In this document: positions 53,609 through 62,825 of the stretch, piece after piece | How positions within the stretch are numbered: the first letter of the stretch is position 1 | How the letters are laid out: each line of letters starts with the position of its first letter | DNA from: Colwellia sp. | GTDB lineage: Bacteria > Pseudomonadota > Gammaproteobacteria > Enterobacterales > Alteromonadaceae | Reading direction: 5' to 3' | Length of the DNA stretch: 64,000 bases | Assembly: GCA_002733765.1 (NCBI GenBank) | Contig: NVWU01000004.1 | Coordinates: forward strand, 1 to 64,000 | Program-made: the position numbers and the translations under genes | Notes under the pieces: generated by a model | The model's database searches: none | What the model saw: the letters and a program-made list of their open reading frames with translations, nothing else | What the model was told of the DNA's origin: nothing

Positions 53609-56600
53609 CTATTCTCTTTCTTTATGCCGAGTAACTTTCGTTATCCGTTGTGTAATTTTTTGATTGCTTTCATGATCATTGGGCTGATAAATTCTAACTT
53701 GATTTCGACCATTATGTTTTGAATAATAAAGCGCATGATCTGCATGAGTGATCATTTGGTTATATTCTACTAAGGCACTATTATCAGTTAAACCAACACT
53801 AACGGTTAGCGTTAAATCTTGTGCAATAGCAGAAAAATCATTTTTTTCTATTGTTGTACGAATTAACTCACAAAAATGTATCGCTTGTTCTTTATTTGCT
53901 GAAATGAGTAAAGTAAATTCTTCTCCGCCCCAACGAGCAAGCTTAACTTGTTGCAAACAACGAGGTAATAATTCTAATAATATCGTGGCTAAAGTTTTAA
54001 TTACCTGATCGCCAACAATATGTGAATAGGTGTCGTTTACTGCTTTAAAATAGTCAATATCAATAATAGCGAGTGATAATGGAGTTGAATGCGCTTGTGC
54101 TTCTTTAAAATCATTATCACACCATTCATCGAAAGCTCGCCTATTAGGCAGGCCTGTTAATTGATCATGTACAGCCTGATAAGCAAATAACGCGGTTTGT
54201 TTCTGTAGAACTACTGTTTGTTTTGCAACCAATCGTTTTAACTTTTCTTCTCTTTTTTGAATGACAATAATTCGATAGCGATAAAATAGGTAAAATAGCG
54301 AAAGCGATAACGCAATAATAAATAACTTAAATAAAGGGGTTTGCCAAAAATGAAAAGGAATGATAAAAGTTAAAGTAGCTTCCTGATTTTGCCATTTACC
54401 ATTGGGGTATTTTGCGCGCATTTTAAAGGTATAGCTACCAGGGGAAAGGTTGGTGAACTCAGTGTATGTTTGATTTTTTTTATTTATCCAATGTGTATCA
54501 AAACCAACAAGTTGTGTTTGATACTGGATGTTTTCAGACATTAAAAAACCTAATCCAGCATAATGAATAGATACATGCGATGAGCTGGGTAACAATTGAA
54601 CAGAGTTAAGTAATTGCTTTTCACCTTTAAGTGTTAGGGGATATTCTTGATTGTCGACAATAAGCTGTTCAATAATAACAGGTAGCTGTCTTTCTGCCAT
54701 TCTTTGTAATCGCTGATGAGTAACTTGGCTTACACCTTTTGCTGTAGCAAACCAAACACTACCATCTTTATGTAGTGCTGCAGCGGGTGTTGAACCACCA
54801 TTTGCTTGTGAACTTAATAAGCCAACGCCTTCAGCAAATATTTCAAAGTTTATTATTTCATCTTGATTGGCGATAGCTTTATTAATTTGTTCTCGGGCAA
54901 CTTTAATTATTCCTCGATTGCTACTTAGCCAAAACGTGTCATTGTTGTCAATAATGACTTGAAACAACTTATCTATTGGTAAACCGTTTTTTCGGCTGAT
55001 AGCTTTAATTTTATTTGTTTTTAAGTCGATCTGTATTAGCCCTCGGTCGGTCGCTAACCAAATAACATCGTCTTCAACATTAAAACCAAAAGCATATTCA
55101 GCATTAAACTTTTCATTAAGGCGGTAGGTTTGTATAATACCATTTTGATACGAAACTACGCCTATACCGGTGCCAATCCAAATCTTTCCATTAGAATCTT
55201 CAGTTAATGCCATAATAAAATTATCAGGTAACCCTGTTTGTTTATTAAACTGGCTAATCTGGCCGTCTTTTGTAATTTTTAAAAGTCCAGAAGCAGTACC
55301 AACCCATGTGTTTTCTTTAGAGTCAAATAATAAGGATCTAACTTCATTACTTGGCAAGCCTTGTTGTTTATTGAGAAAAGGCTGCATGGTATTGCCAACC
55401 ACTTTATAAACTCCGCTATTATAGGTACCCACTAAAACTTGACCGTTTTTTCCTTGCGCTAAACTTAAAATATATTCTACTGATCTTGGCGCTTTTGAAT
55501 TTATAACTGCAGGTAAAATTGAAGAGACTTTTTTTCCTAGTAATTTATTTAATCCTTTACTACTACCAATCCATAAACTGCCATCACTATGAGCTAATAC
55601 AGTGCGTATATAATCTCCGGCTAAACCTTGCTTGGAGGTTAATGTGATAAAAGGAGCTTCTCTTAAGCGAAATAAGCCACTGCTAGTGCCAACCCAAATA
55701 CTGTCCTCTTTGTCCTGATAAAGTGAAGATATACGATTGTTAGGTAAGCCTTTACTATCATCAAGTTTTTCTATGCCAAGATCACTTAAACGAAAAATGC
55801 CATGTTTTTGTGTTCCAAGCCATATATCACTATTTTTATCTTCTAATAAACTGGTCACTGCTTCCTGGGATAAATCTGGATGAAGCGGGGTGAAATAGCC
55901 ATTATGAAGAATAAAAGCACCTTGCTCAGTACCCACAATAAGCTGATTTTCACTAGTCAGAAGTAGTGAATAGATAGGTGTGTCAGGTAAGCCAAAATGT
56001 TCATTGAAATGGCTGACTAGCGTTTTGTTCTTTACTGAATATAAACCATTATTGGTTGCTACCCATAAAGTATTTTCTGTATCAAGTAGTAATTTAAATG
56101 CTCTTAGGCTACCGATAATGGTGTCATCGTGTTTAGTGGTAACATCTCTGTAGACAAGTCCTTTGCCTTCTAGTGCTAACCAAATATTTTTTTTGTTATC
56201 AAAAATAGCGTGATTTACCATAGTTGATGCGTTGTGTTGAGGTTGCCATTCACCATTTTTTCGGATGGAAATACCGCCCCGAGCACCGGCAACTAATAGT
56301 TCTCCGTTTTGGGTAGCGGTTAAACTTCTTACAGCTGAATCAGGTAAACCTGCTTTTGAACCGCGAGTAAATAGTTTAAACTCCCGGCCATTAAATTGGG
56401 AAAAACCTTCCCATGTTGCTACCCACAAATACCCATCATTCGTTTGAGCAAGTGCATTAATACCATTATGTGGTAAACCATCATGAGTGTTCCATATTTG
56501 GGTGAAATAATCATCTAAAGGTAAGGGAGCTTTTTTTGATGCATGACTATAAAAGGGTAGTAAAATTATAATCGGCAAAATTAACTTTATTAAATAGATG

Positions 56601-56614
56601 AATTTCAAAATCAT
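53609..56614 (-). CDS. Two-component-type propeller sensor fused to diguanylate cyclase
   Basis: 1,001 residues. After a signal anchor (IYLIKLILPIIILLPFYSHA) come about twelve propeller repeats with the DGSLWIGSSKGL-type text, over residues 35-640. A Y_Y_Y domain follows (YQTQLVGFDTHWINKKN near 690), one membrane span (PLFKLFIIALSLSLFYLFY) and a GGDEF domain. The active site GGEEF is intact near 910. The RxxD inhibitory site five residues before it is absent. It should make cyclic di-GMP in response to a periplasmic signal. Confidence 0.88.
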   Translation of the reverse strand: MILKFIYLIKLILPIIILLPFYSHASKKAPLPLDDYFTQIWNTHDGLPHNGINALAQTNDGYLWVATWEGFSQFNGREFKLFTRGSKAGLPDSAVRSLTATQNGELLVAGARGGISIRKNGEWQPQHNASTMVNHAIFDNKKNIWLALEGKGLVYRDVTTKHDDTIIGSLRAFKLLLDTENTLWVATNNGLYSVKNKTLVSHFNEHFGLPDTPIYSLLLTSENQLIVGTEQGAFILHNGYFTPLHPDLSQEAVTSLLEDKNSDIWLGTQKHGIFRLSDLGIEKLDDSKGLPNNRISSLYQDKEDSIWVGTSSGLFRLREAPFITLTSKQGLAGDYIRTVLAHSDGSLWIGSSKGLNKLLGKKVSSILPAVINSKAPRSVEYILSLAQGKNGQVLVGTYNSGVYKVVGNTMQPFLNKQQGLPSNEVRSLLFDSKENTWVGTASGLLKITKDGQISQFNKQTGLPDNFIMALTEDSNGKIWIGTGIGVVSYQNGIIQTYRLNEKFNAEYAFGFNVEDDVIWLATDRGLIQIDLKTNKIKAISRKNGLPIDKLFQVIIDNNDTFWLSSNRGIIKVAREQINKAIANQDEIINFEIFAEGVGLLSSQANGGSTPAAALHKDGSVWFATAKGVSQVTHQRLQRMAERQLPVIIEQLIVDNQEYPLTLKGEKQLLNSVQLLPSSSHVSIHYAGLGFLMSENIQYQTQLVGFDTHWINKKNQTYTEFTNLSPGSYTFKMRAKYPNGKWQNQEATLTFIIPFHFWQTPLFKLFIIALSLSLFYLFYRYRIIVIQKREEKLKRLVAKQTVVLQKQTALFAYQAVHDQLTGLPNRRAFDEWCDNDFKEAQAHSTPLSLAIIDIDYFKAVNDTYSHIVGDQVIKTLATILLELLPRCLQQVKLARWGGEEFTLLISANKEQAIHFCELIRTTIEKNDFSAIAQDLTLTVSVGLTDNSALVEYNQMITHADHALYYSKHNGRNQVRIYQPNDHESNQKITQRITKVTRHKERE

Positions 56615-56624
56615 ACGGCTCTAG

Positions 56625-57059
56625 TTAGAAGGGGTCTTTTAATATTTCATTAATAACCCATTTTCCATCATTTGTTTGCACTAGTGAAATACGCTTAACA
56701 TTTTTTAAGTGATTTTCTTGGTGGTATCCATCAAAATAGAGGGTTATTGTTGCTTTATGCTTAAATTGCTTTCTAAGCTTTACACCGCTGTCATCTGGTT
56801 TTATCTTAACTTTGTCATAAGACATATTAAAAAGGTGGCGTGCAACAGCCTGTGGAGAACGGTAGTGTAATATTAGGCGAGCTAGTTTAGGCTCACACAC
56901 TGAGGCTGCTTTCGTTACATCTTTTTCATTGTACAGCGCATCAAAAAAAGCGACTGCAACTAATTCAGGATTATCAATTTTAGTTATTTCTTCTTCGCCG
57001 CTACCGCAAGCGCTAACAAGAAAAATAGTAAGTAAAATTAGAGGGAAAATTTTAGTCAT
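56625..57059 (-). CDS. Lipoprotein of unknown function
   Basis: 144 residues. The lipoprotein signal is PLILLTIFLVSACGSGEEE, with lipobox L-V-S-A-C at Cys18. The body is a small alpha+beta fold (VAVAFFDALYNEKDVTKAAS, then ATITLYFDGYHQENHLKNV and KWVINEILKDPF) like NTF2/DUF4878-type domains. It stands 10 bases upstream of the propeller-GGDEF gene, so the two are probably cotranscribed and may form a sensing pair. Confidence 0.72.
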   Translation of the reverse strand: MTKIFPLILLTIFLVSACGSGEEEITKIDNPELVAVAFFDALYNEKDVTKAASVCEPKLARLILHYRSPQAVARHLFNMSYDKVKIKPDDSGVKLRKQFKHKATITLYFDGYHQENHLKNVKRISLVQTNDGKWVINEILKDPF

Positions 57060-57166
57060 AACAAAAGTAATAGTATTTAAATTCTGAAAGGTTCATTCAA
57101 GCATAACTTAAATGGAGAGATAACAACACTATCTTTGTCTATAGGTTGAAGATAAGTGTAGGCAAT

Positions 57167-57192
57167 AAAAAAGGTGCTGAAGCACCTTTTTT
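57167..57192 (-). terminator. Terminator after cysK
   Basis: AAAAAAGGTGC-TGAA-GCACCTTTTTT reads as a terminator on both strands. It lies 24 bases downstream of the cysK stop. Confidence 0.85.
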
Positions 57193-57215
57193 AATAAAGA
57201 ATATTAAAGTAAAAC

Positions 57216-58211
57216 TTACTGTACTAGTTCTTTATCTGAAAAACTATCACTGAACAAGGCGCTCGATAAATAACGTTCTGCAGAGCTCGGTAAAATAGCA
57301 ACAATTACTTTACCTGAATTTTCAGGAAGCTCTGCTAGTCGTTTAGCTGCCACTACCGCTGCACCTGATGAAATACCGGCAAGAATACCTTCTTCTTTCA
57401 TTAAGCGATGCGACATCGCCATTGAATCATCATTTGACACTTGCTCTACGCCATCAACCATTGCTAAATCAAGGTTACCAGGAATAAAACCAGCACCAAT
57501 ACCTTGAATTTTATGAGGGCCAGGTTTTAACTCTTCACCAGCTAATTTTTGGCTAATCACAGGTGAGTCTGTTGGCTCAACGGCAATACTGCTAATCGCT
57601 TTACCTTGGGTTAATTTTAAGTAACGGCTAATACCCGTGATTGTACCACCGGTACCAACACCAGCAACTAAAATGTCTACTTTTCCATCGGTATCACGCC
57701 AAATTTCAGGACCAGTGGTTTTTTCATGAATAGCAGGGTTTGCTGGATTATCAAATTGGCCTAAAAGTACATATTTTTCAGGATCAGAATCTTTAATTTC
57801 TTGTGCTCTTGCAATTGCACCATTCATACCTTTAGCACCGTCAGTTAACTCTACCTTTGCGCCAAGTGCTGAAAGTAACTTACGACGCTCTAAACTCATG
57901 GTACTTGGCATAGTTAAGGTGATGCCATAACCACGAGCAGCTGCAACAAACGCAAGAGCAATACCAGTATTACCACTTGTTGGCTCAACGATTTCTTTAC
58001 CTTGCGATAACAGGCCTTTTTCTTCAGCATCCCAAACCATGCTAGCGCCAATACGACACTTAACACTGGAACTTGGATTTCTCGCTTCTATTTTGGCATA
58101 AACTGTTGCCGTAGGAGTGCCATCGCTATTTTTATCAGCAATTACACGGTTAAGTTTTACCAGAGGTGTATTACCAATGGAGGTTGAATTATCTTCAAAT
58201 ATATTAGACAT
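57216..58211 (-). CDS. cysK: Cysteine synthase A (O-acetylserine sulfhydrylase)
   Basis: 331 residues. [11 protein letters not shown] near residue 14, the PLP-binding Lys in [11 protein letters not shown] near 50, the substrate loop [20 protein letters not shown] near 78, and the PLP phosphate loop [16 protein letters not shown] near 185. Makes cysteine from O-acetylserine and sulfide. The C-terminus is somewhat longer than in E. coli. Confidence 0.95.
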   Translation of the reverse strand: MSNIFEDNSTSIGNTPLVKLNRVIADKNSDGTPTATVYAKIEARNPSSSVKCRIGASMVWDAEEKGLLSQGKEIVEPTSGNTGIALAFVAAARGYGITLTMPSTMSLERRKLLSALGAKVELTDGAKGMNGAIARAQEIKDSDPEKYVLLGQFDNPANPAIHEKTTGPEIWRDTDGKVDILVAGVGTGGTITGISRYLKLTQGKAISSIAVEPTDSPVISQKLAGEELKPGPHKIQGIGAGFIPGNLDLAMVDGVEQVSNDDSMAMSHRLMKEEGILAGISSGAAVVAAKRLAELPENSGKVIVAILPSSAERYLSSALFSDSFSDKELVQ

Positions 58212-58374
58212 GCTGAAATCCTATGGGCTATTTTGAACTCACTTGAGTATACTGTAAGATTAGTCTCTTATAGCAGAAAAAGAAGTGATATTTTGTTATA
58301 ACTTATATGCATTTATGGAATAAACAAAGACTTTTCTAGTACTTTTTATAAAATAACAACGATATTTTTAGGAA

Positions 58375-59226
58375 TTGAATATGAACGCTTTTCAAGGCAC
58401 CAGTAATTATATAGCCTCAAATGAGTTACAGTTAGCGGTCAATGCTGCTATTGCTCTTGAGCGACCTTTATTAATAAAAGGGGAGCCTGGTACAGGAAAA
58501 ACCATGTTAGCAGAAGAGCTAGCGGCTAGTTTAGGTGTAGAGCTTATTCCTTGGCATATAAAATCTACAACGAAAGCACAACAGGGCTTATATGAATATG
58601 ATGCTGTATCACGCCTAAGAGATAGCCAATTAGGTGATGAAAAAGTAAAAGATATTGCCAACTATATTATTAAGGGTAAATTGTGGCATGCGTTTACTAG
58701 TGATAATCGTCCCGTATTGTTGATTGATGAAATCGATAAAGCTGACATAGAATTCCCTAATGATTTACTTTTAGAGCTAGATAAAATGGAGTTTTTTGTT
58801 TACGAAACTCAAGAAAAAATAGTTGCTAAACAAAGGCCTATAATTATTATCACGTCAAATAATGAAAAAGAATTACCAGATGCTTTTTTACGTCGTTGTT
58901 TTTTTCATTATATTCGCTTTCCAGAAAAAGAGGAGATGCAAGCTATTGTTGATGTTCATTTTCCCAATATAAAACAAAAACTATTAGATGAAGCACTGGC
59001 GTTATTCTTTGATTTACGTGATGTTCCTGGTTTAAAGAAAAAGCCGTCAACGTCAGAGTTAATTGATTGGCTAAAGCTATTGCTTGCTGAAGATATTTCT
59101 CCCGAAGTATTGCATGAAACGCGTCATAAAAAAGTTATTCCTCCATTACATGGCGCGTTATTAAAAAATGAGCAAGATGTGCATTTATTTGAAAAGCTTG
59201 CTTTTATGCACCGTGGTCGACGTTAA
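58375..59226 (+). CDS. MoxR-type AAA ATPase
   Basis: 283 residues. Walker A is GEPGTGKTMLAEELA near residue 37, Walker B is PVLLIDEIDKAD near 118, sensor 1 lies in IIITSNNEKELPDAFLRRC and a lid domain follows. MoxR ATPases work with VWA proteins, and one is encoded 30 bases downstream. Likely role is chaperone-like assembly or metal insertion for an unknown client. GGAATTG precedes the ATG. Confidence 0.87.
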   Translation: MNMNAFQGTSNYIASNELQLAVNAAIALERPLLIKGEPGTGKTMLAEELAASLGVELIPWHIKSTTKAQQGLYEYDAVSRLRDSQLGDEKVKDIANYIIKGKLWHAFTSDNRPVLLIDEIDKADIEFPNDLLLELDKMEFFVYETQEKIVAKQRPIIIITSNNEKELPDAFLRRCFFHYIRFPEKEEMQAIVDVHFPNIKQKLLDEALALFFDLRDVPGLKKKPSTSELIDWLKLLLAEDISPEVLHETRHKKVIPPLHGALLKNEQDVHLFEKLAFMHRGRR

Positions 59227-59256
59227 GGTTTATGTTCAAAAATAAAGAGCAAAATA

Positions 59257-60429
59257 ATGTTAATTGATTTCTTTTGTAAGGTACGTGACTACAAAGTACC
59301 TTGTACACTGCGAGAGTTGCTCGACTTAATCCGCGCCTTAGAGCAAGGCGTGGTTTTTGCGAGTATTGATGATTTTTATAGTGTAAGCCGTACTGTATTA
59401 GTTAAAGATGAAGCGCATTTTGATAAATTTGATCGAGCTTTTGCTGATTACTTTAAAGGCGTTGCCAGTCTTGAGCTAGATTTATCAGAAATACCAGAAG
59501 ATTGGCTTAAAAAACACTTTGAAAAACAGCTGAGCGCCGAAGAAAAAGAGAAAATAAAAGCTTTGGGCGGATTAGATAAGTTAATGGGAACATTGGCTGA
59601 GCGTTTGAAAGAGCAAGAAAAACGCCACCAAGGAGGTAATAAATGGATTGGTACTGGTGGTACTTCACCTTTTGGTGCCTATGGCTATAATCCTGAAGGA
59701 ATTCGTATAGGGCAAGAGGAGTCAAGACACCGTCGCGCCACTAAAGTTTGGGATAAACGTGAATTTAAAAACTTAGATGCAAATGTTGAAATAGGCACTC
59801 GTAACCTTAAAGTTGCGTTGCGTAAGTTACGTCAATTTGCGCGTACTGGCAGTAGTGAAGAGTTAGCGCTTGATGAAACTATTGCTGCTACAGCACGTAA
59901 TGCCGGTTATCTTGATATTAAAATGAAGCCTGAGCGGCATAATGCCATTAAAGTGTTAATGTTTTTTGATATTGGCGGCTCTATGGATGATCATATTAAA
60001 GTATGTGAGCAGCTGTTTTCAGCAATACATGGTGAGTTTAAGCATTTAGAGTTTTTTTATTTTCATAATTGTCTTTATGAAAATGTTTGGCGAGATAATA
60101 ACCGTAGACGTAGTGAAAAAATTGATCTATTGCAAGTGCTGCATACTTACAGTCGTGATTATAAGGTTATCTTTGTTGGTGATGCCACAATGGGGCCCTA
60201 CGAAATTACTTACCCCGGAGGTAGTGTTGAACATTGGAATGAAGAAGCGGGCAACGTTTGGATGAAAAGACTAACAGATCATTTTGATAAGGTTATTTGG
60301 CTCAATCCTCAAGACGAAGTACAGTGGCCTTATTATGCTTCTATTAATATTATGCGAGGACTCGTCGACCATAAAATGTATCCGCTCACATTAGCAGGGT
60401 TAGGACAGGGTATTAAAGCACTGATCTAA
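59257..60429 (+). CDS. VWA-domain protein, CoxE-like partner of MoxR
   Basis: 390 residues. The N-terminal half is helical (DFFCKVRDYKVPCTLRELLD near residue 3). The VWA domain has a MIDAS start VLMFFDIGGSMDDH near 230, where the family DxSxS reads DxGxS, and an acidic-Thr site GDATMGPYEITYP near 310. Members bind a client with the MoxR ATPase. Cotranscribed with it by position. Confidence 0.85.
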   Translation: MLIDFFCKVRDYKVPCTLRELLDLIRALEQGVVFASIDDFYSVSRTVLVKDEAHFDKFDRAFADYFKGVASLELDLSEIPEDWLKKHFEKQLSAEEKEKIKALGGLDKLMGTLAERLKEQEKRHQGGNKWIGTGGTSPFGAYGYNPEGIRIGQEESRHRRATKVWDKREFKNLDANVEIGTRNLKVALRKLRQFARTGSSEELALDETIAATARNAGYLDIKMKPERHNAIKVLMFFDIGGSMDDHIKVCEQLFSAIHGEFKHLEFFYFHNCLYENVWRDNNRRRSEKIDLLQVLHTYSRDYKVIFVGDATMGPYEITYPGGSVEHWNEEAGNVWMKRLTDHFDKVIWLNPQDEVQWPYYASINIMRGLVDHKMYPLTLAGLGQGIKALI

Positions 60430-60774
60430 TCTCAGCGGGTCTAATTTATCGTCGCTGGTAGCGGAAAATATTTTGACCTTGAGCTAACTAATATCTCCTT
60501 TTTCGTGTTAGCGAATTTGAGCCAACGCGAAAAGCTTTGTCTCGGGGATATTAATTACCTTTGCTCGTAAGACGCGAATATACTAAGTCAAAATCACTTT
60601 CGATTACCACTAAAAAGCACATGGTTAAAATCTAGACGAAAAGTAAAGCCAAGTTCGCCATGACAGTTACCACTTTCTTATTATCAGTTATAAATACCAA
60701 TTATCATTGATATAGAGTTGCAGTCTTTAGCTAACCGTTTACTATTGTAAGTATATTTTCTATGGGTTTTTCAC
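60430..60774. other. Intergenic region without recognisable gene
   Basis: A 345-base gap. Short inverted pieces such as GTTAGCGAATTTGAGCCAACGC near 60508 do not form a strong terminator. No ribosome site with a long frame is seen. I see nothing else to annotate. Confidence 0.4.
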
Positions 60775-61515
60775 ATGCCATTATCTCTTATTGATCTCAT
60801 CGCTTTATCTACCTTTTTCCTCTCTTGGTCAGGGTATACTTGGTTTGCTCGTAAAAAAGCTAAAACGACTGATTGTTTGGCTCGAAGCCTAAACCAACAT
60901 AGAATTCATTGGATGTATGAGACTATTACTAGAGAGGTTAGGGTAGGTGAAGCAGCGTTACTATCTAACTTAGAGCGAAATATCGCTTTTTTTGCTTCAA
61001 GTACATTATTAATACTTGCGGGAATATTTACGCTGTTTGCACAAATAGACACTTTAGAGAGTGTTATATTATCAATGCCTTATGCTGATCATAGCAGTCA
61101 TTTTTCTATACAAATCAAGTTAAGCTTATTAGCTTTTATTTTTGTGCTTTCATTTTTTCAGTTTACTTGGTCTATGCGTCAGTATGGCTTTGTTAATGTT
61201 ATGGTAGGTGCTGCGCCAATAGATAAGTCTGGTTTGAATGACAACCTTAAAGCTTATGCTAAACAAGTAGCGATAGTACAGGATCAAGCTGCACATTCTT
61301 ATAATTACGGACTTCGTTCATATTATTTTGCTTTAGCAGCTATTTGTTGGTTTTTTCATCCTTTTTTATTTATTTCAATGAGTGTTTGGGTAGTTTATAC
61401 CTTATATACGCGTGAATTTAACTCTAAATCTGTTAAAGCTATTACTGCGGGGCAGCAGTATTTACGGTTAGAGCGCGAGGCTAAGGAAAAGGCTGCAGCT
61501 AAGATTGTTGAGTGA
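60775..61515 (+). CDS. DUF599 family membrane protein
   Basis: 246 residues with four probable membrane spans (residues 5-22, 70-88, 112-130, 188-225). DUF599 landmarks are the WMYETITREVRVGEAALLSN stretch and NIAFFASSTLLILAGIFTLF. The function is unknown. Its stop overlaps the next gene's GTG start. Confidence 0.8.
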   Translation: MPLSLIDLIALSTFFLSWSGYTWFARKKAKTTDCLARSLNQHRIHWMYETITREVRVGEAALLSNLERNIAFFASSTLLILAGIFTLFAQIDTLESVILSMPYADHSSHFSIQIKLSLLAFIFVLSFFQFTWSMRQYGFVNVMVGAAPIDKSGLNDNLKAYAKQVAIVQDQAAHSYNYGLRSYYFALAAICWFFHPFLFISMSVWVVYTLYTREFNSKSVKAITAGQQYLRLEREAKEKAAAKIVE

Positions 61516-62009
61516 GTCAGTACTCTAAAAGATATCAGCAATATTCGGTGGGAGATTTTGATCATTATGATTGTCTCAAGTTGTCAAAACGGTTTTATTT
61601 TGTTTTGTTGTTTGTGTTGCGTGGTTATTTTGTTTGGTTAATGTCGGTAACCAACATGCGTGATCGAGTCAGTATTATTTCGTGGATATATCCTGAAACG
61701 TCATTATTTTACTTAAGTTTATTCTCGGGTATGGTTGGTTTGTTTATTGTCTTAATTATCAGCTTACGACGTCCTGAAGCGGCTACTTGGATTAAAATTA
61801 GTTGGCAACATAGTCGAAAAATTTTAATCGCTGCATTATTATTTGATTTATTAACTCATGGGGCCGGCTTTTTTTATTGGCAATTAATTTCAATTGAATG
61901 GCTTATTATGCAAGCCATTTTAACGATTAGTTTAATTGCTTTATGTTATAACAGCGAGCGCTTCACAATCAACTTAGCTGAATTTCCACAAAAAACACCA
62001 GAAAAATAA
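61512..62009 (+). CDS. DUF2919 family membrane protein
   Basis: 165 residues from the GTG at 61512, overlapping the DUF599 gene (GTGA). DUF2919 text: YDCLKLSKRFYFVLLFVLRG, VWLMSVTN and YPETSLFYLSLFSGMVGL. About four membrane spans. The function is unknown. Coupled translation with DUF599 suggests a joint role. Confidence 0.8.
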   Translation: MSQYSKRYQQYSVGDFDHYDCLKLSKRFYFVLLFVLRGYFVWLMSVTNMRDRVSIISWIYPETSLFYLSLFSGMVGLFIVLIISLRRPEAATWIKISWQHSRKILIAALLFDLLTHGAGFFYWQLISIEWLIMQAILTISLIALCYNSERFTINLAEFPQKTPEK

Positions 62010-62054
62010 TTCTGGATTGAATTTTTTAAATATAAACATTTAAGGTTACCAATA

Positions 62055-62825
62055 GTGAATGTAAATAATAGTCAAGATAGCGACCAACAAGAACATCGAT
62101 TGATTATTCTTGATACGGAAACAACCGGCATTAATCCTAGAGATGGACATAGAATTGTTGAAATTGGTTGTGTTGAAATGATTAACCGTCAATTAACCGG
62201 TCGAAACTATCATGTCTACATTAAGCCACTTGATCAACGTGGCCAAGTATTTCAAATGGATCAAGAAGTAATTAACATTCACGGCTTAACGAATGAGTTT
62301 TTAGATGATAAACCTACGTTTCCACAAGTTGTCGATGATTTTATTGATTTTATTCGCGGTGCTGAATTAGTTATTCATAATGCTAAGTTCGATGTTGGCT
62401 TTATGAATAATGAGTTTTCGTTATTGAACTTTGCAAATAATGCTAATAACAAAGTACCAATGACTGAAGATATTTGTACGATTACCGATACCTTAAAAAC
62501 ATCAAAAGACGAATTTGGCTCGCCAAAAACGTTAGATTATTTAGCACGTTTTTATAAAGTAGATAAATTAATAGATCGTACTTATCATGGTGCATTGATT
62601 GATGCGCAGCTGCTAGCTTTTGTTTATATTGAAATGACACGTAAGCAGTCAACGTTTAATTTGTCTGTTGGTGATAATAGTAGTGGAGACGCTAATGCCA
62701 TTAGACGTTTAAGTGATGATCGAGTAACGCTAAAGGTTATTGTTGCTTCTGCCGATGAAGTAAAGGCACACAAGGAAAGGTTATTGGTTGTTAAGCAAAA
62801 AGGGGGAGAGCCACTTTGGAAATAA
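62055..62825 (+). CDS. dnaQ: DNA polymerase III epsilon subunit (proofreading exonuclease)
   Basis: 256 residues from the GTG at 62055. Exonuclease motifs: ILDTETTGINPRDGHRIVEI, HNAKFDVGFMN and YHGALIDAQLLAFVY (the DEDDh catalytic set). The C-terminal tail contacts the polymerase alpha subunit. TAAGGTT precedes the start. An in-frame ATG is not available near the family start. Confidence 0.94.
   Translation: MNVNNSQDSDQQEHRLIILDTETTGINPRDGHRIVEIGCVEMINRQLTGRNYHVYIKPLDQRGQVFQMDQEVINIHGLTNEFLDDKPTFPQVVDDFIDFIRGAELVIHNAKFDVGFMNNEFSLLNFANNANNKVPMTEDICTITDTLKTSKDEFGSPKTLDYLARFYKVDKLIDRTYHGALIDAQLLAFVYIEMTRKQSTFNLSVGDNSSGDANAIRRLSDDRVTLKVIVASADEVKAHKERLLVVKQKGGEPLWK

Noticed and set aside
60430-60774. 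A small RNA gene in the gap before DUF599
   Set aside because: No promoter-like boxes with a clear terminator could be paired, so there is no support beyond its length.
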